This document shows positions 1-12,937 of a stretch of 64,000 nucleotides of DNA, piece by piece. The DNA is taken from contig JAAONU010000004.1 in the NCBI GenBank assembly GCA_012932295.1, forward strand, positions 9,114,630-9,178,629, written 5' to 3'. The notes beneath the pieces were generated by a model, which saw only the letters and a list, made by a program, of their open reading frames with translations, searched no databases and was not told where the DNA came from. The translations under genes were made by a program, and so were the position numbers. The stretch is from Cyclina sinensis. Taxonomy: Eukaryota > Mollusca > Bivalvia > Venerida > Veneridae. The number at the start of each line of letters is the position of its first letter. The stretch's first letter is position 1.

Positions 1-1400
1 TGGCCCTAGATCGCTGCAAGTTTTGCTGTAAAGCAGTATTTCATATTTCAATGAAAAATATGTAAGTAATGTAAATATAAATATGTCAAATATCAGTCAA
101 TAAATAAAGGCTCTATGACAGAAAGTAAAAATATCTATCATAAGCTATGGTGACCTTGACCTTAACCCAGGGAACTCAAACCCTACCCATGGGTAGAGGT
201 TCATGCAAGGATCCTATATACTGAATATCAAAGATATCGGTCTTCAAATGAAGGCTCTAAAAAGTACAGTAGATCTCGATAAACTTTCTTTAACCTTGGT
301 GACCTTAAACCTATTCAAATTATTTGTAAAAGCTTGATAAAGCTTGCTTCATGCCAAATTTTAAAAATCTAGGACTTGCTGTTTCAGATATGAAGATTTT
401 TTAAAGTTTTTCTTCTACACTGCTATTTAAAACTTGTGACCCCCTCGGGAGGGGGCAAACAGTTACCCAAGGAAAATTTTTCTAACATACTTGGAAGACG
501 TCCTCCAGACATTGCTGCATACCAAATCGTAAGGCTCATGGTTTTGTAGTTTCATACAAGAAGATTATTCAAAGTTTACCCTATATAAACCTATGTAAAA
601 ATCAGTTGACCCCCAGGCGGGACCAAATTTGACCCCAGAGGTATAATTTCAACAAACTTGGTTGAGGTCTACTAGATTTTGCTACATACCAAATCTTAAG
701 GATCAGGGCCTTGCGGTTTCAGACAAGAAGATTTTCAAAGTTTTCTATATGTAAAATCAATCGACCCCTAGGGCGGGGCCAAATTTGACCCAAAGGGCAT
801 AATTTGAACAACCTTGGTAGAGGTTCACAAGTCAATGCTACATTCCAAATCTTAAATCTCTGGGCCTTGTGGTTTCAGGCAAGAAGATTTTTAAAGTTTT
901 ACTATATAAGCCTCTGTAAAATCAATTGACCCCCGGGTAGGGGTCAAATTTGACCCCAGAGGCATAATTTGAACAAACTTGGTAAAGGTCCATACGACAA
1001 TGCTACATTCCAAATCTTAAGGCAAAGGGCTTTGTGGTTTCATACAAGAACATTTTTATAGTTTCACTATATAAGCCTAAGTAAAATCCATTGACCCCCT
1101 TCAGGGTGGAGCCAAATTTAACCCCAGGTATATGATTTTAACAATCTTGGTTGAGGTCCGTAAGACAATGATAAATACCAAATCTTAAGGCTCTGGTCCT
1201 TGTGGTTTTAGACAAGAAGATTTTCAAAGTATTCCTAATGTAAAATCCATTGACCCCCGGGGCGGGGCCAAATTTAAACCCAGGGGCATAATTTGAAAAA
1301 ACTTGATAGAGATCCACTAGACAATGCTATATAACAAATTTTAAGGCTCAGGGCCTTGTGGTTTCAGACAAGAAGATTTTCAAAGTTTTTTCTTTCAGTT
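1..1400 (+). repeat. ~165 bp tandem repeat array, family A (first block)
   Basis: About 7 diverged units. Each has 'gacaagaagattttcaaag', then 'gtaaaa..a.ttgacccc', a G/C-rich 'gggcggggcc', then 'aacaaacttggta' and 'caatgctacat'. Anchors recur near 390, 551, 728, 884, 1049, 1218 and 1373. No coding capacity is seen. The type is familiar from bivalve genomes. Confidence 0.8.
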
Positions 1401-1479
1401 GCCATAGCAAGCAGAGGTCTTGTTGGAATTGAATTCTTTGAACAACTTTTGTAGAGCGTCATGCAAGGAATATCCCAGG

Positions 1480-2330
1480 CATGTTTCATCAATGTTGGCT
1501 CAAGGAAATGATTACTGCTCTATCTGCATACTGCAAAACTCATCAAGGGCCATAACTATGTTGAAGGGTCTGACAAGAATACAATGATAATATGCGCATC
1601 TCATATTGGTACTGATTGTTTCCACAAAGTTTTCTTAAAATCCAGCCAGCAGTTGCAGAGAAATAGCACGGCAATGATTATTGCTCTATAAATGCATACT
1701 ACACAACTAATCAAGAGCCATAACTCTGTCATGAAAGGTATGACCAGATCACAGCCATGATATGAACATTTCCTCTTGGTATTGATGGTTCCTATAAAAT
1801 TTCATTGAATTCCAGCCAGTAGTTGCAGAGAAATAGTGCGGAAACAATTATTGCTCTATATGCATAATGAAAAACTAATCAAGGGCCATAACTCTGTCTT
1901 GATGGGTCTGACTAGAACAAGGTGATGATATGCACATCTCCTATTGGTATTGATTGTGTCCAAAAAGTTTTCCTGAAATGCATCCAGCAGCTACACAGAA
2001 ATGGCACAGAAATGATTGTTGCTCTATGTATGCATACTACACAACTAATCAAGAGCCATAACTCTGTCTGGAAGAGTCTGACCAGTGCAAAGTGATGATA
2101 TGCACATCTCCTATTGATATTGATTTTTCCAAAAAGTTTTCCTGAAATGCATCCAGCAGCTACACAGAAATAGCACGGAAATGATTATTGCTCTATACAT
2201 GTATGCAAAGTGCACAACTAATCAAGTGCCATAACTCTGTCATGAAGGGTCTGACCAGAACAAAGTGATGATATGCACTTTATATGAATGAACACTGGAC
2301 GCGGTGGTCATTTTACTCCTCAGAGTAAAA
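1480..2330 (+). repeat. ~170 bp tandem repeat array, family B
   Basis: Five units, marked by 'aatcaagagccataactctg' or close variants near 1538, 1705, 1876, 2043 and 2219, each followed by 'ggtctgaccagaacaa' and 'gatatgcacatctcctatt'. It interrupts family A. Non-coding. Confidence 0.8.
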
Positions 2331-2399
2331 TCAGTAAAGTAAAGACAGAAAATCACAGGGACAGGTGTTCGTTGTCAAAGTCTGCGCTTCGTGTACTGT

Positions 2400-3690
2400 A
2401 ACTATGTAAAAGTTGTGACCCCAGGGGAATAAAATGAAAAATCTATGTAGAGGACCACTACGCAGTGCTATATACCAAGCATGGTGTTTTTCTTAAGAAA
2501 TTACACATGTATTGGACTGACAGACACATGAACATACAACATACAATTAGCATTAATTAATTCATTTGAAATAAATGCGATGTTGTTTATGACAAGAAGA
2601 ATTTTAAAGTTTTTTCTATATAACTCTATGTAAAACATGTGACCCCTGGGGCGGGGCCATTTTAGACCCAGAGGCCATGATTTGGACAAACTTGGTAGAG
2701 GTACACTAGACAATGCTACACACCAATTATCTAAGCTCTATGCCTTACGGTTTCTGACAAGAAGAATTTTAAAGTTTTTCCTTTATAATTCTATGTAAAA
2801 CATGTGACCCCTGAGTAGGAGGCCATTTTAGACCCAGAGGCCATGATCTGAACAAACTTGGTAGAATTCCACTAGACAATGCTACACACCAATTATCTAA
2901 GCTCTATGCCTTACGGTATCTGACAAAAAGAAAGTTTTTCCTACATGTATATAATTCTATGTAAAAGAAGTGACTCCTGATGTGGGGCCATTTTAGACCC
3001 AGAGGCCATGATTTGAACAAACTTGGTAGAGGTCCACTAGACAATGCTACACACCAAATATCTTAACTCTATGCCTTACGGTTTCTGACAAGAAGATTTT
3101 TCAAAGTTTTTTCCTCTATAACTCTATGTAGAACATGTGCCCACTGGGGCGGGGGCCTTTTTAGACCCAGAGGCCATGATTTGAACAAACTTTGTAGAAG
3201 TCCACTATACAATGCTACACAAAAATTATCTAAGGTCTATGCCTACGGTATCTGACAAGAAATTTTTTTAAAGTTTTTCCTATATAATTCTATGTAAAAG
3301 AAGTGACCCCTGGGGCGGGGCCATTTTTGACCCAGAGGCCATGATTTGAACAAACTTGGTAGAGGTTCACTAGATGATGCTTTAAAATATCTAAGCTCCA
3401 GGCCTTGAGGTTTCAGAGAAGAAGATTTTAAAGATCCAACTTTTAAAATCTGTTTTTAGCTTCATTGACCCAGCAATGCAATGGACCAGAACCATTTGAA
3501 CAATCTTGGTAGAGCTTTGTGCAAAAAAAAATCCCAGGCAAGTTTCATCAAAATTTGGCCCAGTGGTTTCAGAGGAGATGTCGTTTGAATGAACTGTCAA
3601 TGACAGATGGATAAGGGCGGACGACGGACAACCACTGATCCAAAAAGCTCACATGAGCACTATGAGCTCGGGTGAGCTAATAATATACAG
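2400..3690 (+). repeat. Family A array (second block) with 'ggtgagctaat' end
   Basis: Six more ~165 bp units (anchors near 2598, 2761, 2928, 3091, 3262, 3420). It ends with a degenerate unit, then 'gacagatggataagggcgga' and 'gagctcgggtgagctaat' near 3670, a terminal block seen on many bivalve repeats. The short minus-strand open frames here are fragments of the repeat. Confidence 0.75.
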
Positions 3691-3759
3691 GTTAGATGCA
3701 GAAAATTTTAATTTACGTATTGAGTAAAAAAAGGACCTAACATTTGTTTCATGGATAGT

Positions 3760-4720
3760 TGAAAATGAAGAAGGTCATAATGTTGGATTTTTAAATTTGA
3801 TATCAATATTTACACAAACCCTTAAGTGAAGAAGAGGCATAACCTTACAAATATCAGTTTTGTTGAAAGTGATGTAGATTATGATGGTGAAAATGTATTT
3901 CAAGTTTGAAGTTGATATCGTTTGTAGTTTCAAAGTTCTGCATAAAACTTTAACCAAAAATCTTAATGAAAAAGGGGCATAATTTAAAATAAAATTGAAT
4001 CAGAGCTATGGGTCTTGATAGTAACGATGTATATATGGCAGTTCCAAGTTTCAAGTTGAAATCACAAGTAGTTTCAAAGTTATGGACCTAGTGCATATTT
4101 TGCTTAATGCAAAATGTAAGTGAAAAAGGGTCAACACTTTAAAGAGGCTGTACTCCAGATTTGATGTAAAAAAAGTTTTTTTACATAAATTAAATATCTA
4201 GATGCCGTGAGATTAAAACAACATGATATTTTACTTCCAAACTGATTATAAAAGTCAAAATAGAACAGAAAAAATATATTTGCCTCAGCCTGATTTGAAC
4301 TCTGGACCCTCATGTTAACAAAGTATTTCCAACACTCTTACTGACACCACTATCGCTGCATATGAAATTACACACATTTACTTAAAATCTTATACAATAT
4401 AGTTATACCGTCATGTTACAGTATAGCACTATGAAAGGATAAAAAATCAATTTATAATGGGATTATCTGACTTACTTCTTGTCAGTTAGTTAATTTTTTA
4501 AGCACTAATCATAGATATTACAAGAAATTTATAATACAAGAAAATTCTATTTTTTTTTGTCATCTGGAGGCCAGCCCCTTTAAAAATATCTGTAACAGAG
4601 TTATGGGTCTTTTTGGTAATGATGTAGATTTTGATGGTCAATAGTCATATTCCAAGTTATGGACCAAGTGCATATTTTGTTTAACAGTTTAACGTAGGGG
4701 TGAGTAGGATATTTCCCTAT
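3760..4720 (+). repeat. ~200 bp repeat family, 'gaaaaaggggcataattt'
   Basis: Three or more diverged units with 'aatgaaaaaggggcataa', 'tatgggtcttgatagtaacg' and 'caagtttcaagttgaaatc'. One unit is split by the inverted-repeat element at 4139-4582. Non-coding. Confidence 0.65.
4139..4582. mobile_element. Small element with imperfect terminal inverted repeats
   Basis: The left end 'tttaaagaggctgtactcca' is an imperfect reverse complement of the right end 'ctggaggccagccccttt'. It sits inside a family-C repeat unit. About 440 bp with no transposase frame, so a MITE-like non-autonomous element; target duplication not resolved. Confidence 0.55.
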
Positions 4721-5160
4721 GACAACGCCAGGGTGAGTAGGATAGCTCCCTTATTCTTTGAATATTCAAGCTAAAACTGAATCCATTTGATACTATCTGA
4801 AAATGCTTTCAAATCTGAAATCATTCAATGCTTTGTATCTTATATTACATTACATAATACACAAGTGAATTTATCAAGAAAATATCATGACCTCATTGGT
4901 GGTTTTAAGTCATATTTGGACAAGCTCTCAGAATTTAGGATAGAAAAATGTTCATGTAACATGATTGTTTATAAATGGGGTTCTTGAGATATGGGAATGC
5001 ACCTGTAGACACTTCCTTTACTTTTTGGGAACTTGATGAAATCAAGATACTTACAAGAAGGGTGTTCAATTGAATACTTTTGTTGTCCTCAGTTCTTTGT
5101 CAGAGAAAAAATTCACTGGAGTTTAATGAAGAAATATTAAGAAATGGGCAGTTGTAGTCA

Positions 5161-5475
5161 ACGTAAAGTGTTCGCGACAAAGTCCAATTACAAAAATAGG
5201 CATAACTTCTTCAAACATGACCTTGACCTAAAGATAGTCTACGTAAAGTGTTCGCGACAAAGTCCAATTACAAAAATAGGCATAACTTCTTCAAACATGA
5301 CCTTGACCTATAGACAGTCTACGTAAAGTGTTCGCGAAAAAGTCCAATTACAAAAATAGGCATACCGCCTTCAAACATGACCTTGACCTATAGATAGTCT
5401 ACGTAAAGTGTTCGCGACAAAGTCCAATTACAAAAATAGGCATACCGCCTTCAAACATGACCTTGACCTATAGAT
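5161..5475. repeat. 80 bp tandem repeat, 4 copies
   Basis: Near-perfect units begin at 5161, 5241, 5321 and 5401 with 'acgtaaagtgttcgcga' and contain 'catgaccttgaccta'. Only a few base changes separate them (for example 'aacttctt' against 'accgcctt'), so the expansion is recent. Confidence 0.92.
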
Positions 5476-5479
5476 ATAG

Positions 5480-7600
5480 TATTGATTACGGCATCATCAT
5501 GACCCTGTACCAGTCAATCCGAAAGACCGTCGGACCCACGGACCTGTCCGCTAAAATTTAGGCAGGTCCGATGTATTTTTTCTAATAGTCGGACCGCCTG
5601 TCCGGTAAAAAATGCCGGAGTCGTCGATATTTTAGTCTTTACCCGCCAAAAATGAAGATAAAATTATGACTTACTAAAATAACGCACCGTTTGTTTCCGG
5701 CATACGCTTCGATGGAATTATATAAAACGAGAACCAGCGTGCAGTTTTTTTAGTCAGCAGTATTCGCGAGAATCGGGGGGGCCGGATTTTTTAATTTTTT
5801 TCAGGAAGATTTGGCTTTTTTAAACACGTGATTTTGTTTTCATTTCATCAGATTTTATTAGTTTAGCTGAATACTGACAACTGAAAATATGATTAAAGGT
5901 CTTGCGTAGTACAAAGGGGCCACTCCAAGTGAAAAGAGGACGGCCTCCCAGCAGATACACATAGGCTTTTTGAAAATAAAAGAAAAATACCAAAATACGA
6001 GGAATCTCGTCCAGACAGAAAATTCATGGACAGTTGGAAACAGGATAGGCCCCGGTTATATTACTCTCAGGGTCAAAAAAAATTATAAAGTTGTTTGGAT
6101 GTGTTTTATTTACTTAAAATTGAAATATAATTTTATTTGTAAAAAGAAAAGGGCAGCATGAAATACCCAAGTACACCTAAATATACCCAAATACAGTCAA
6201 ATATACCCAAATAGTCTTGGATTGTATCAATCAACTTTTTTTTAACAAATTAAGCAAGACTATGGAGTTAACTTCAAATATTTGACAAGAATAGGGATGT
6301 TTTTTTAATGGTAATTTTTTTACAGTTGAAACTCATTTGTTTGTATTCAGGATTCTTTTCATGCACGGTGCTGTGAAAACGAAAGTTTGTCATAATTACT
6401 AATTAGGTATCATTAAATATTATATTTCTTTATATATAAAAAATATGCAAATAAAAAAAGAAATCTCTGAAAATTAGATTATTCTAGATACTAACAAATA
6501 GAAGCAACCTGCATTAATATTTATTTTTTTACTGAGTGTAAATCTTACGATAGCCATTTACTTCCGAAATGTGACTAATATGACTGAATGTCTGTAATTT
6601 TGGCTGTTGATTTTCATTTTCTAGTTTATCTGTGCCTTGTAGAAATGAACTTGACAATAAGTATTTGTTTAAAGTCGTCTTTCATCAGTACTGAAGTATA
6701 TTTCAAGTGTATTTGGGTATTTAATGCTGCCGAAAAAAACACGCAGAATTGCTCCAATTTCCTTCGGTCTGGTAAAATTCAATTCGGTCTGGTGAAATTT
6801 CTAAGTTTACCAGACCCACTGTCTGGTAAATTTCCAAGGTCTTTCGCATAGACTGCTGTACTGAGAAGCAATATAATTTGTAAGTTTGATGAAGAAATGT
6901 TAAGAAATAACCAATTATAACCAATTTTAAGCTTTTTGTGATGGACAGACGGATGGTTAAAACGATCGCTATTTATCGCTACTTCTTCAAAAGACTGACA
7001 CGAAGTATCAGCAGAACTTATTAATAATCTGTCTAAATTGTGTAAGTTGGTTCCTCCATCATTACGTATCAAGACATACCAGCACATTATGATTAATTAG
7101 TTATACATACTTGTAAATTTAGCATATTATGTTGAATAAATTCTATTTAACTTTTTCTAGGCAGAAAAAATTTGACACTCAAAAACCTATTAATTTAAAA
7201 AAATATACACAAAATTAAGTCTGCTTGGGTAACTGATGCGTTTAAAAATCTGGTTTCACACTCAAACATTTCAATAGACAAAAATTTAAACTTCACCTAT
7301 TTTAAAGTGCAGGACTCCTGATGATATTTCCTAAGAAAAGACTGTTGAAAATTAACTCTTAATCACAAAAACACATACAGTATCCTACATCCATCCTACA
7401 CAATCTTTGTCCACCACATTCAGGACATAGCTTTGTAATCATTTAATGTACTAGCAGCAGTCTGGTGACAAAATAGATAAGGGGTATCTTTATTGTAATT
7501 CAGAAGGAATAAATATGATGTTTTAATACAAAAAAAAAAATTATTAAAGTGGGTTTTTAGTAGGGAAGAGTTATACTTAATTGCATAATTTTTTTGCAAG
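5480..7600. other. Gene-free stretch
   Basis: AT-rich with no supportable exon. There are 'gtcggacc / ggacctgtccg' direct and inverted words at 5530-5630 and 'ggtctggtaaa / tttaccagacc' words at 6765-6840, which could be ends of decayed transposons. Confidence 0.4.
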
Positions 7601-7629
7601 TTTGATTATCAGTACAACAGCCATTTAAG

Positions 7630-8830
7630 TGCATGCACTTGCACCAGAGTCCTTAAATTCATCAAATGAACAAAATGATACTCTTTTCACAAAAATCATC
7701 CGAAATATTATCAATATGTTTTTTTTTTCTGACACATCCCCGCCCACACTATCATATAGACGGACCAGAACAGAACACTGACACTTTTTCTTTTATGTAA
7801 CTTACCCGTGTAAATCAAGTTGTGTTTCAAATCATCCAGTCTTTGCAGTTTTAAAGTTGAATCCTTGCCTTCAAATTTACAGGAACTTGCGATTGTAAAC
7901 AAAACACTACACATGCCCAGTGAGGCATCACGACAGGTAAAGATACGACTCAAAATTATTGTTCTTTTTAACCAGTACCAAACACCTGTTTATATTGATG
8001 GAAAAGAAGTAAAATAAAGTGAACTCACCTGAAAATGTTCTTAAATATGTTATTTATTTTATTTTCATATGATACGAAAAGAACAACTTTGTTTTTTAAT
8101 AAAAATAACACGTTTGAAACAGTCAGTGCAAAATGTCAATGCTGAGTTTGAAAGTCAAACAAACTAAACGTCTCATATTTCCATAATGCTAAATATAAAC
8201 AGCATAATATTGTATAACAAGTTTGAATACAACAAGCAGCAAAATGGTAAGCAAAACATTTGGCGGGTGTCTGTCGTCAAATAGTTCAAGCACCAAAGTG
8301 ATAAAGATCAAGAGGTTGTCAAGTTCAAAATATATAACAAGCATCGATCATGTATCCAAGGTCTTTGTTTCCTATTCAAGGAAGATTCTTTTTTAAGGGT
8401 CATAATTATAAAAAACATATAATTTTTTTTTTTAATGGCGATTTTTGCCCTTAATAACACAGGGACTCTTGAATTATTTACCTACTGAAACTGCAAGTAT
8501 TGATTTGTTTACGATGTTATGTGGAGTTTGTCTGCTTATAAGTCAATAAACAGGAAGTGTAAACAAATATGTATAATATCGGTAAAAGGATAAGTTAGTT
8601 ACGATTATATAACATCAATACTGTACGTGATGTTTTACAAGTTTTTAAACTTGCCGAACATGGGGTGTCTGAGTACTGGTAGCGTCCGTGTTCTATTTCA
8701 ATCTGTCTATAACTGGAAAGTGTGGGCGGGGATGTGTCAGAAAAAACAAACATTGATAATATTTTGGGTGATTTTTAAGAAAAGAGTATTATTTTGTTGG
8801 TTTGATGACTCTGGTGCAAGTGCAAACCTG
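7630..8830. repeat. Large imperfect inverted repeat
   Basis: The arm near 7630-7780 (with 'ctgacacatccccgcccaca') is the reverse complement of the arm near 8680-8830 (with 'tgtgggcggggatgtgtcag'). Pairing runs through 'gatgactctggtgcaagtgca' on the right. The loop is about 0.9 kb. It is likely an inverted pair of copies of one repeat, or a fold-back element. Confidence 0.7.
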
Positions 8831-8839
8831 TAAATACAT

Positions 8840-10500
8840 TTCATCAACACAAAACATTATATCTGTGAATTGAAGACTAGGATTGTTATTTTTCATTTGT
8901 TTGTGTCTAGTTTACTCTGAACACAGCCACATGAGTTCAAATCCCACTCTGGGGACTCATGTTTTGTGACATTTCACGATCTTTCTGGGATTAATCACTA
9001 TTATAAACAAGGTATTGAAATAATTCTAAGTAACTGCATTGTCTAAAATACAAAAATGTCCTCAACAATTTTGAACAAAAAGGTTTCTGACAATAACTTA
9101 ATCAAGTTTATGTGAATATATGGCACAAATGGCCCACGATAGCTCTTCTTTGAATTATCAAGACCTGACGAATCTAAATCATTCAAGGTAAAATGACTGT
9201 TACCTATTTTCGTGAAATGCTGCTAGCAAACAATGATCTCACATGTACAAAAGTTACCAATGTTTTCATATTGGTCAATGTTGTCAAATGACCTAACATG
9301 TCAACAAAACCAACTCAACTAATTTGTTTAATCATCTCAAAACACCTTTAAAATGTTCGCGATTTTTCAAGAAAGTTGTTGTTGTTGAAGGTCTACCAAT
9401 GTATAAAACCCAGATCACGGTCCTGCACATGTTATGCATTTTAATTATATGTCCAGTATTTATGTATAAATCATCATTTGATGGGGAATAATTACTTTTA
9501 ATATTGAGTATTTTTCCACAAGCTTTTGGTTTAATAAGAAAATTGCTTTACAAAAGTCAATGCTTGGGTTACAATCAGGGTCGGTTCCAGAGGGGGTTCA
9601 TTGGGGTTGCTCGGACCCCCTTTTTGGGTTGCAATATTTAATTTTCGTGGAGATTTTGGCCAGAAAGTTGAAAATTATCATGTACTTACCCGAAGACTGC
9701 CCCCAAACGAACTCCCCTTTCTGGAAATCTTGCTAAGAAAACAGAAAAAAAAACATTGTACTTGAAATAGTTAGAAATGTGCAACTACTGTTAACATGTA
9801 TGTCGAAATTTGGAGATTACCCATCATAACATTTAGAAAGAGTAAATTTAAGCTTCAGTTCTTATATTCACATTTTCATAAATTTACAGTTCCCCACCCA
9901 CGTTTTCAACACAGCCTCCCGTGGCTAAAACACAAACTAGTGAATATTTAATCTATAAATAACGGTCTGGACAATCAGAAATTCAATCAAATTTATCACC
10001 GAGATGCTTATTTCCAAGACCTTTTCTGTACCTCGTAATAAATAAACTGTATCTGATTTTTATCGCGAAAAGGTGTGACTTTTATCAGAAACGTCCTAAA
10101 CATTTAACTGAAACGTCTTGTTTAAACACTTAAACACAACACAACCAACTGTTAACCTGACTTAATTCAGTTTGGAACCACAAGATAAAACAATATTTAG
10201 TATTATAGAAAAGTAAAAACTCACTTGTCTTCTTTTGACCTCCAAACCAGGACACCGGATGTGAAAAGTGCGTGAAACGAAAAAGACAGAAAATGGCTAA
10301 CTTCGGAAAAATTACGCACTGGCCCCACACTCGAACCTTTGATACCCCCAACCAAAGACACTCATTTTTCACCAATTTATTTTATGTTTAATGCGAAATT
10401 AGAGTGATTGAGACATATTTATATTTTTGCCAACTGAGGACGTCTTCAGTTGGCGACTTTGTCTTCAGTCGTTGGTGTTATTACGGAAACATGCCTTTTA
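8840..10500. other. Gene-free stretch
   Basis: No supportable exon. A fragment near 9580-9750 ('gggtcggttccagagggggt') resembles dispersed mollusc repeats. A minus-strand frame at 10130-10375 was considered and rejected. Confidence 0.4.
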
Positions 10501-10518
10501 TTGGTGGGCCTTACAAAC

Positions 10519-10541
10519 TCACACACACACACACGCACGCA

Positions 10542-10573
<32 letters not shown>

Positions 10574-10577
10574 CACA
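10519..10577. repeat. CA / CACG microsatellite
   Basis: An (AC)n run changes into (GCAC)n and back to (AC)n. Simple sequence; the short frames reading His-Thr repeats across it are artefacts. Confidence 0.95.
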
Positions 10578-12125
10578 CCCCACTATCAGGGCCCAAAAAT
10601 ATTTTTTTTTTAATACATAACATCTTGACCCAAATTTTTTTTCATCTTGTATGACTAGGTACTTGCCCTGCCCCAGTCAATTTTTTTCACTTGGGCCTCT
10701 TGTTTAACTTGGCTTATAATTAATTATCCAGCACTGAGAAAAGTGGAGCATGCTGTCTATGGACAGGTATTGTTGTACTTTGACTAGCATGCTGTCTTTT
10801 CCAGCAGGCTCTTGTTTACCTTTTTAGTTATTCTAACAGAGTACCCAAGGGCGACACAAGTGTTCCACTGAACACCCATCTAGTCATGTTTCAGTTTTGC
10901 TTTTCTGTTATACCGGAAACAAGAATTTTGCTCGTGAAGATTGAACCATTCGTTCTTGATAGGAAATAATCTTTATACCTGAGTATAAATAAGATAAACC
11001 AGTCAATGTTCATGTATGACAGTGAGTTCAACGAACTTATGTGTTGATAGCGACGCGGTCAAAAAGTAGTGCGGACTGAAAACCCCTCTGTTTTGCGTAC
11101 ATTAAAACAATATCAAGAGAGTCGTTTACAAGAAAGGTAACTAAATTAAAAATGAAATGACCATGTGATTTTAAAATAATCATACTGTACTCGTATAAGG
11201 CAACGGATTGTCCGGAAAAATATGTTGTAATGCAAAGGTTAACAACTAACAGAATATAAAATTTACATGTACATATTTCTTAATTTTTCCGATTTTCTTC
11301 CATTTTCTTTTTTTTTATGCTTTCTTTTTCTTAATGCTCCAGATGGCTTTGATAGTCTCTGCATAAACCTCCATCTTTGAAGCCGACGGTCTTTCTACGC
11401 TTTCAGCGCTTTGATTATTTGTAATTTGGCTGTTTTGAATAAATGATAATGAAATACTTACACATGCAAATATGCTTTTTAAATGCACACGATCATCAAC
11501 TTCAACTTCAAGCATGCTTAACACCTTTCAACTTTTCCTGTCTGATAATGTAAACCTGGAAATCTAATCTTGCCACGATATGTGTCGAAGCCAAAGAATT
11601 GATCGGCAAAAAACTAGAAGTACACTATACCTATATAACAGTAACGTCATTTTGATATTAGATATTTTATTACATATAAGCATTATTAGTCGATATCACT
11701 CTGATGTCATATTTCCTCTGAAAGGTTTCACGCCCTATTGTAAGATAAATCACGATGTAAATAATCATTATATTATACTATTATTATGATTAACCAGCCA
11801 TTAATCAGATATTCTGATGTCAACAGCCATTTTCTCTGATAGAGCTTTGCGCTACTACTGGACACAAATGCAATCAAATATTGTCATATTATAAAAATTT
11901 ATGAGACATATTGTATAAAAGATGAAGTATCTTCCATGTTTTCGAGGTTCAGATCATGAGTTCTCCATCAATCAGCTTCATTCCCTTGAAAATTTAGGTG
12001 CCCTTTGGCCAGATCAACCGATCCGTGCTTCGAAAACAAGAAGCTTGCCCATAATACATCTATGACAATAGTATCTTTTTTCAAAGGGTCTGATCTTATG
12101 AACATGTTTTAATAATATTATATAG

Positions 12126-12496
12126 GCATATCCACTGCTGTTCCTTTTGACGAACAAGTACACCCAGCTAAGTTCAAAGTACATGACATGTGCGAAGATG
12201 TTTTCAAAGTATTTATACCGATCGGGACAGATACTATCCCAGGCAAGACGCAGGTTAAACACACATTCGACTCGGCAAAATCTTTCGTAGAAATATACAA
12301 GTCTATCTCAGAAAAACCATCTTTTGTTAGAGACCCCGGATGTGAAAGTGTTGGTGAGATTAATATAGAAAATCCCAACGGAAATCCAAGGCCAGTTGAA
12401 GTAACCATGTTTTTTGGTGACACTGAACTTCACGTGGAGGCGAAGGAGATAGAATCAGGAAATAAAATATCAGCAGAATTTAAATTCTTGAAATAG
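12126..12496 (+). CDS. Isolated HSPA12-type last exon (paralogous copy)
   Basis: Open from acceptor ttatatag through ISTAVPFDE, CEDVFKVFIPIGTDTIPG and FFGDTELHVEAKE to FKFLK and TAG. It is equivalent to HSPA12 exon 8 (44269-44642), with one codon fewer, about 22 differences in 124 positions, and no stop or frameshift. It keeps the same incoming phase (one base is needed from an upstream exon). No partner for exons 1-7 was found in 1-12125, and the homology of the surrounding DNA starts near 10920, inside the region equivalent to intron 7. It is therefore either a partial duplicate with no ATPase part or the last exon of a gene whose other exons lie beyond the left edge. The intact frame slightly favours use; no further evidence is available. 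Confidence 0.72.
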
Positions 12497-12590
12497 ACGA
12501 TTTGTCTTCTATCGATTCAGAATGACGTATAGCTACGTTTGACTAACGAAATGAGCCTTTTAAATAGAGATGTGAAACAATCATAATGTC

Positions 12591-12596
12591 AATAAA
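12591..12596 (+). terminator. Poly(A) signal AATAAA after the isolated HSPA12 exon
   Basis: Canonical AATAAA about 95 nt past the stop of the isolated exon. The equivalent position after the complete gene (44744-44749) reads AATGAA, a weaker variant. Confidence 0.4.
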
Positions 12597-12937
12597 AATC
12601 ATTCCAGAAACAAACAACAAAAAGGTGGAAATCTCGAAGGGAACGTATAGATGGTTTTTGATATATTACTGTAAAATTTTATCAATACTGTAAGTTATAT
12701 AATATACAGCGTACTTCAGACGGAACAGAAGATTAATATGACTCACTAAGGGAACCAAATCCTTGGATCGATGTTTATAGCTTTCTATATATTAATGCAT
12801 TTTAAGAACATAATCAAACGACATGTACATATAACTGTGATAGATAACTAATTGCTCAATGTAAATTCGTCCTAGGAGTGTTTTACACTCTCCTTTTTTA
12901 CTATTATATACCTTGTTTCCCACAATTTATGAATATT

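Noticed and set aside
1..4720. A coding gene or a regulatory array in the left repeat region.
   Set aside because: Every open frame is short and repeats with the ~165-200 bp units, with no splice-consistent protein signal.
7711..7953. Minus-strand frame with a good donor (acgg|gtaagt) that could be an exon.
   Set aside because: No convincing acceptor or partner exon, no recognisable family, and part of it lies in a large inverted repeat.
10130..10375. Minus-strand 81-codon frame, and a nearby MSVFGWGYQRF start resembling RCC1-like proteins.
   Set aside because: The RCC1-like frame stops after about 17 codons, and no further RCC1 blades were found on this strand.
12118..12423. Minus-strand frames opposite the HSPA12 last exons (also 44213-44569).
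   Set aside because: They are shadows of the real + strand exon; the same shadow appears in both copies because the exon does.
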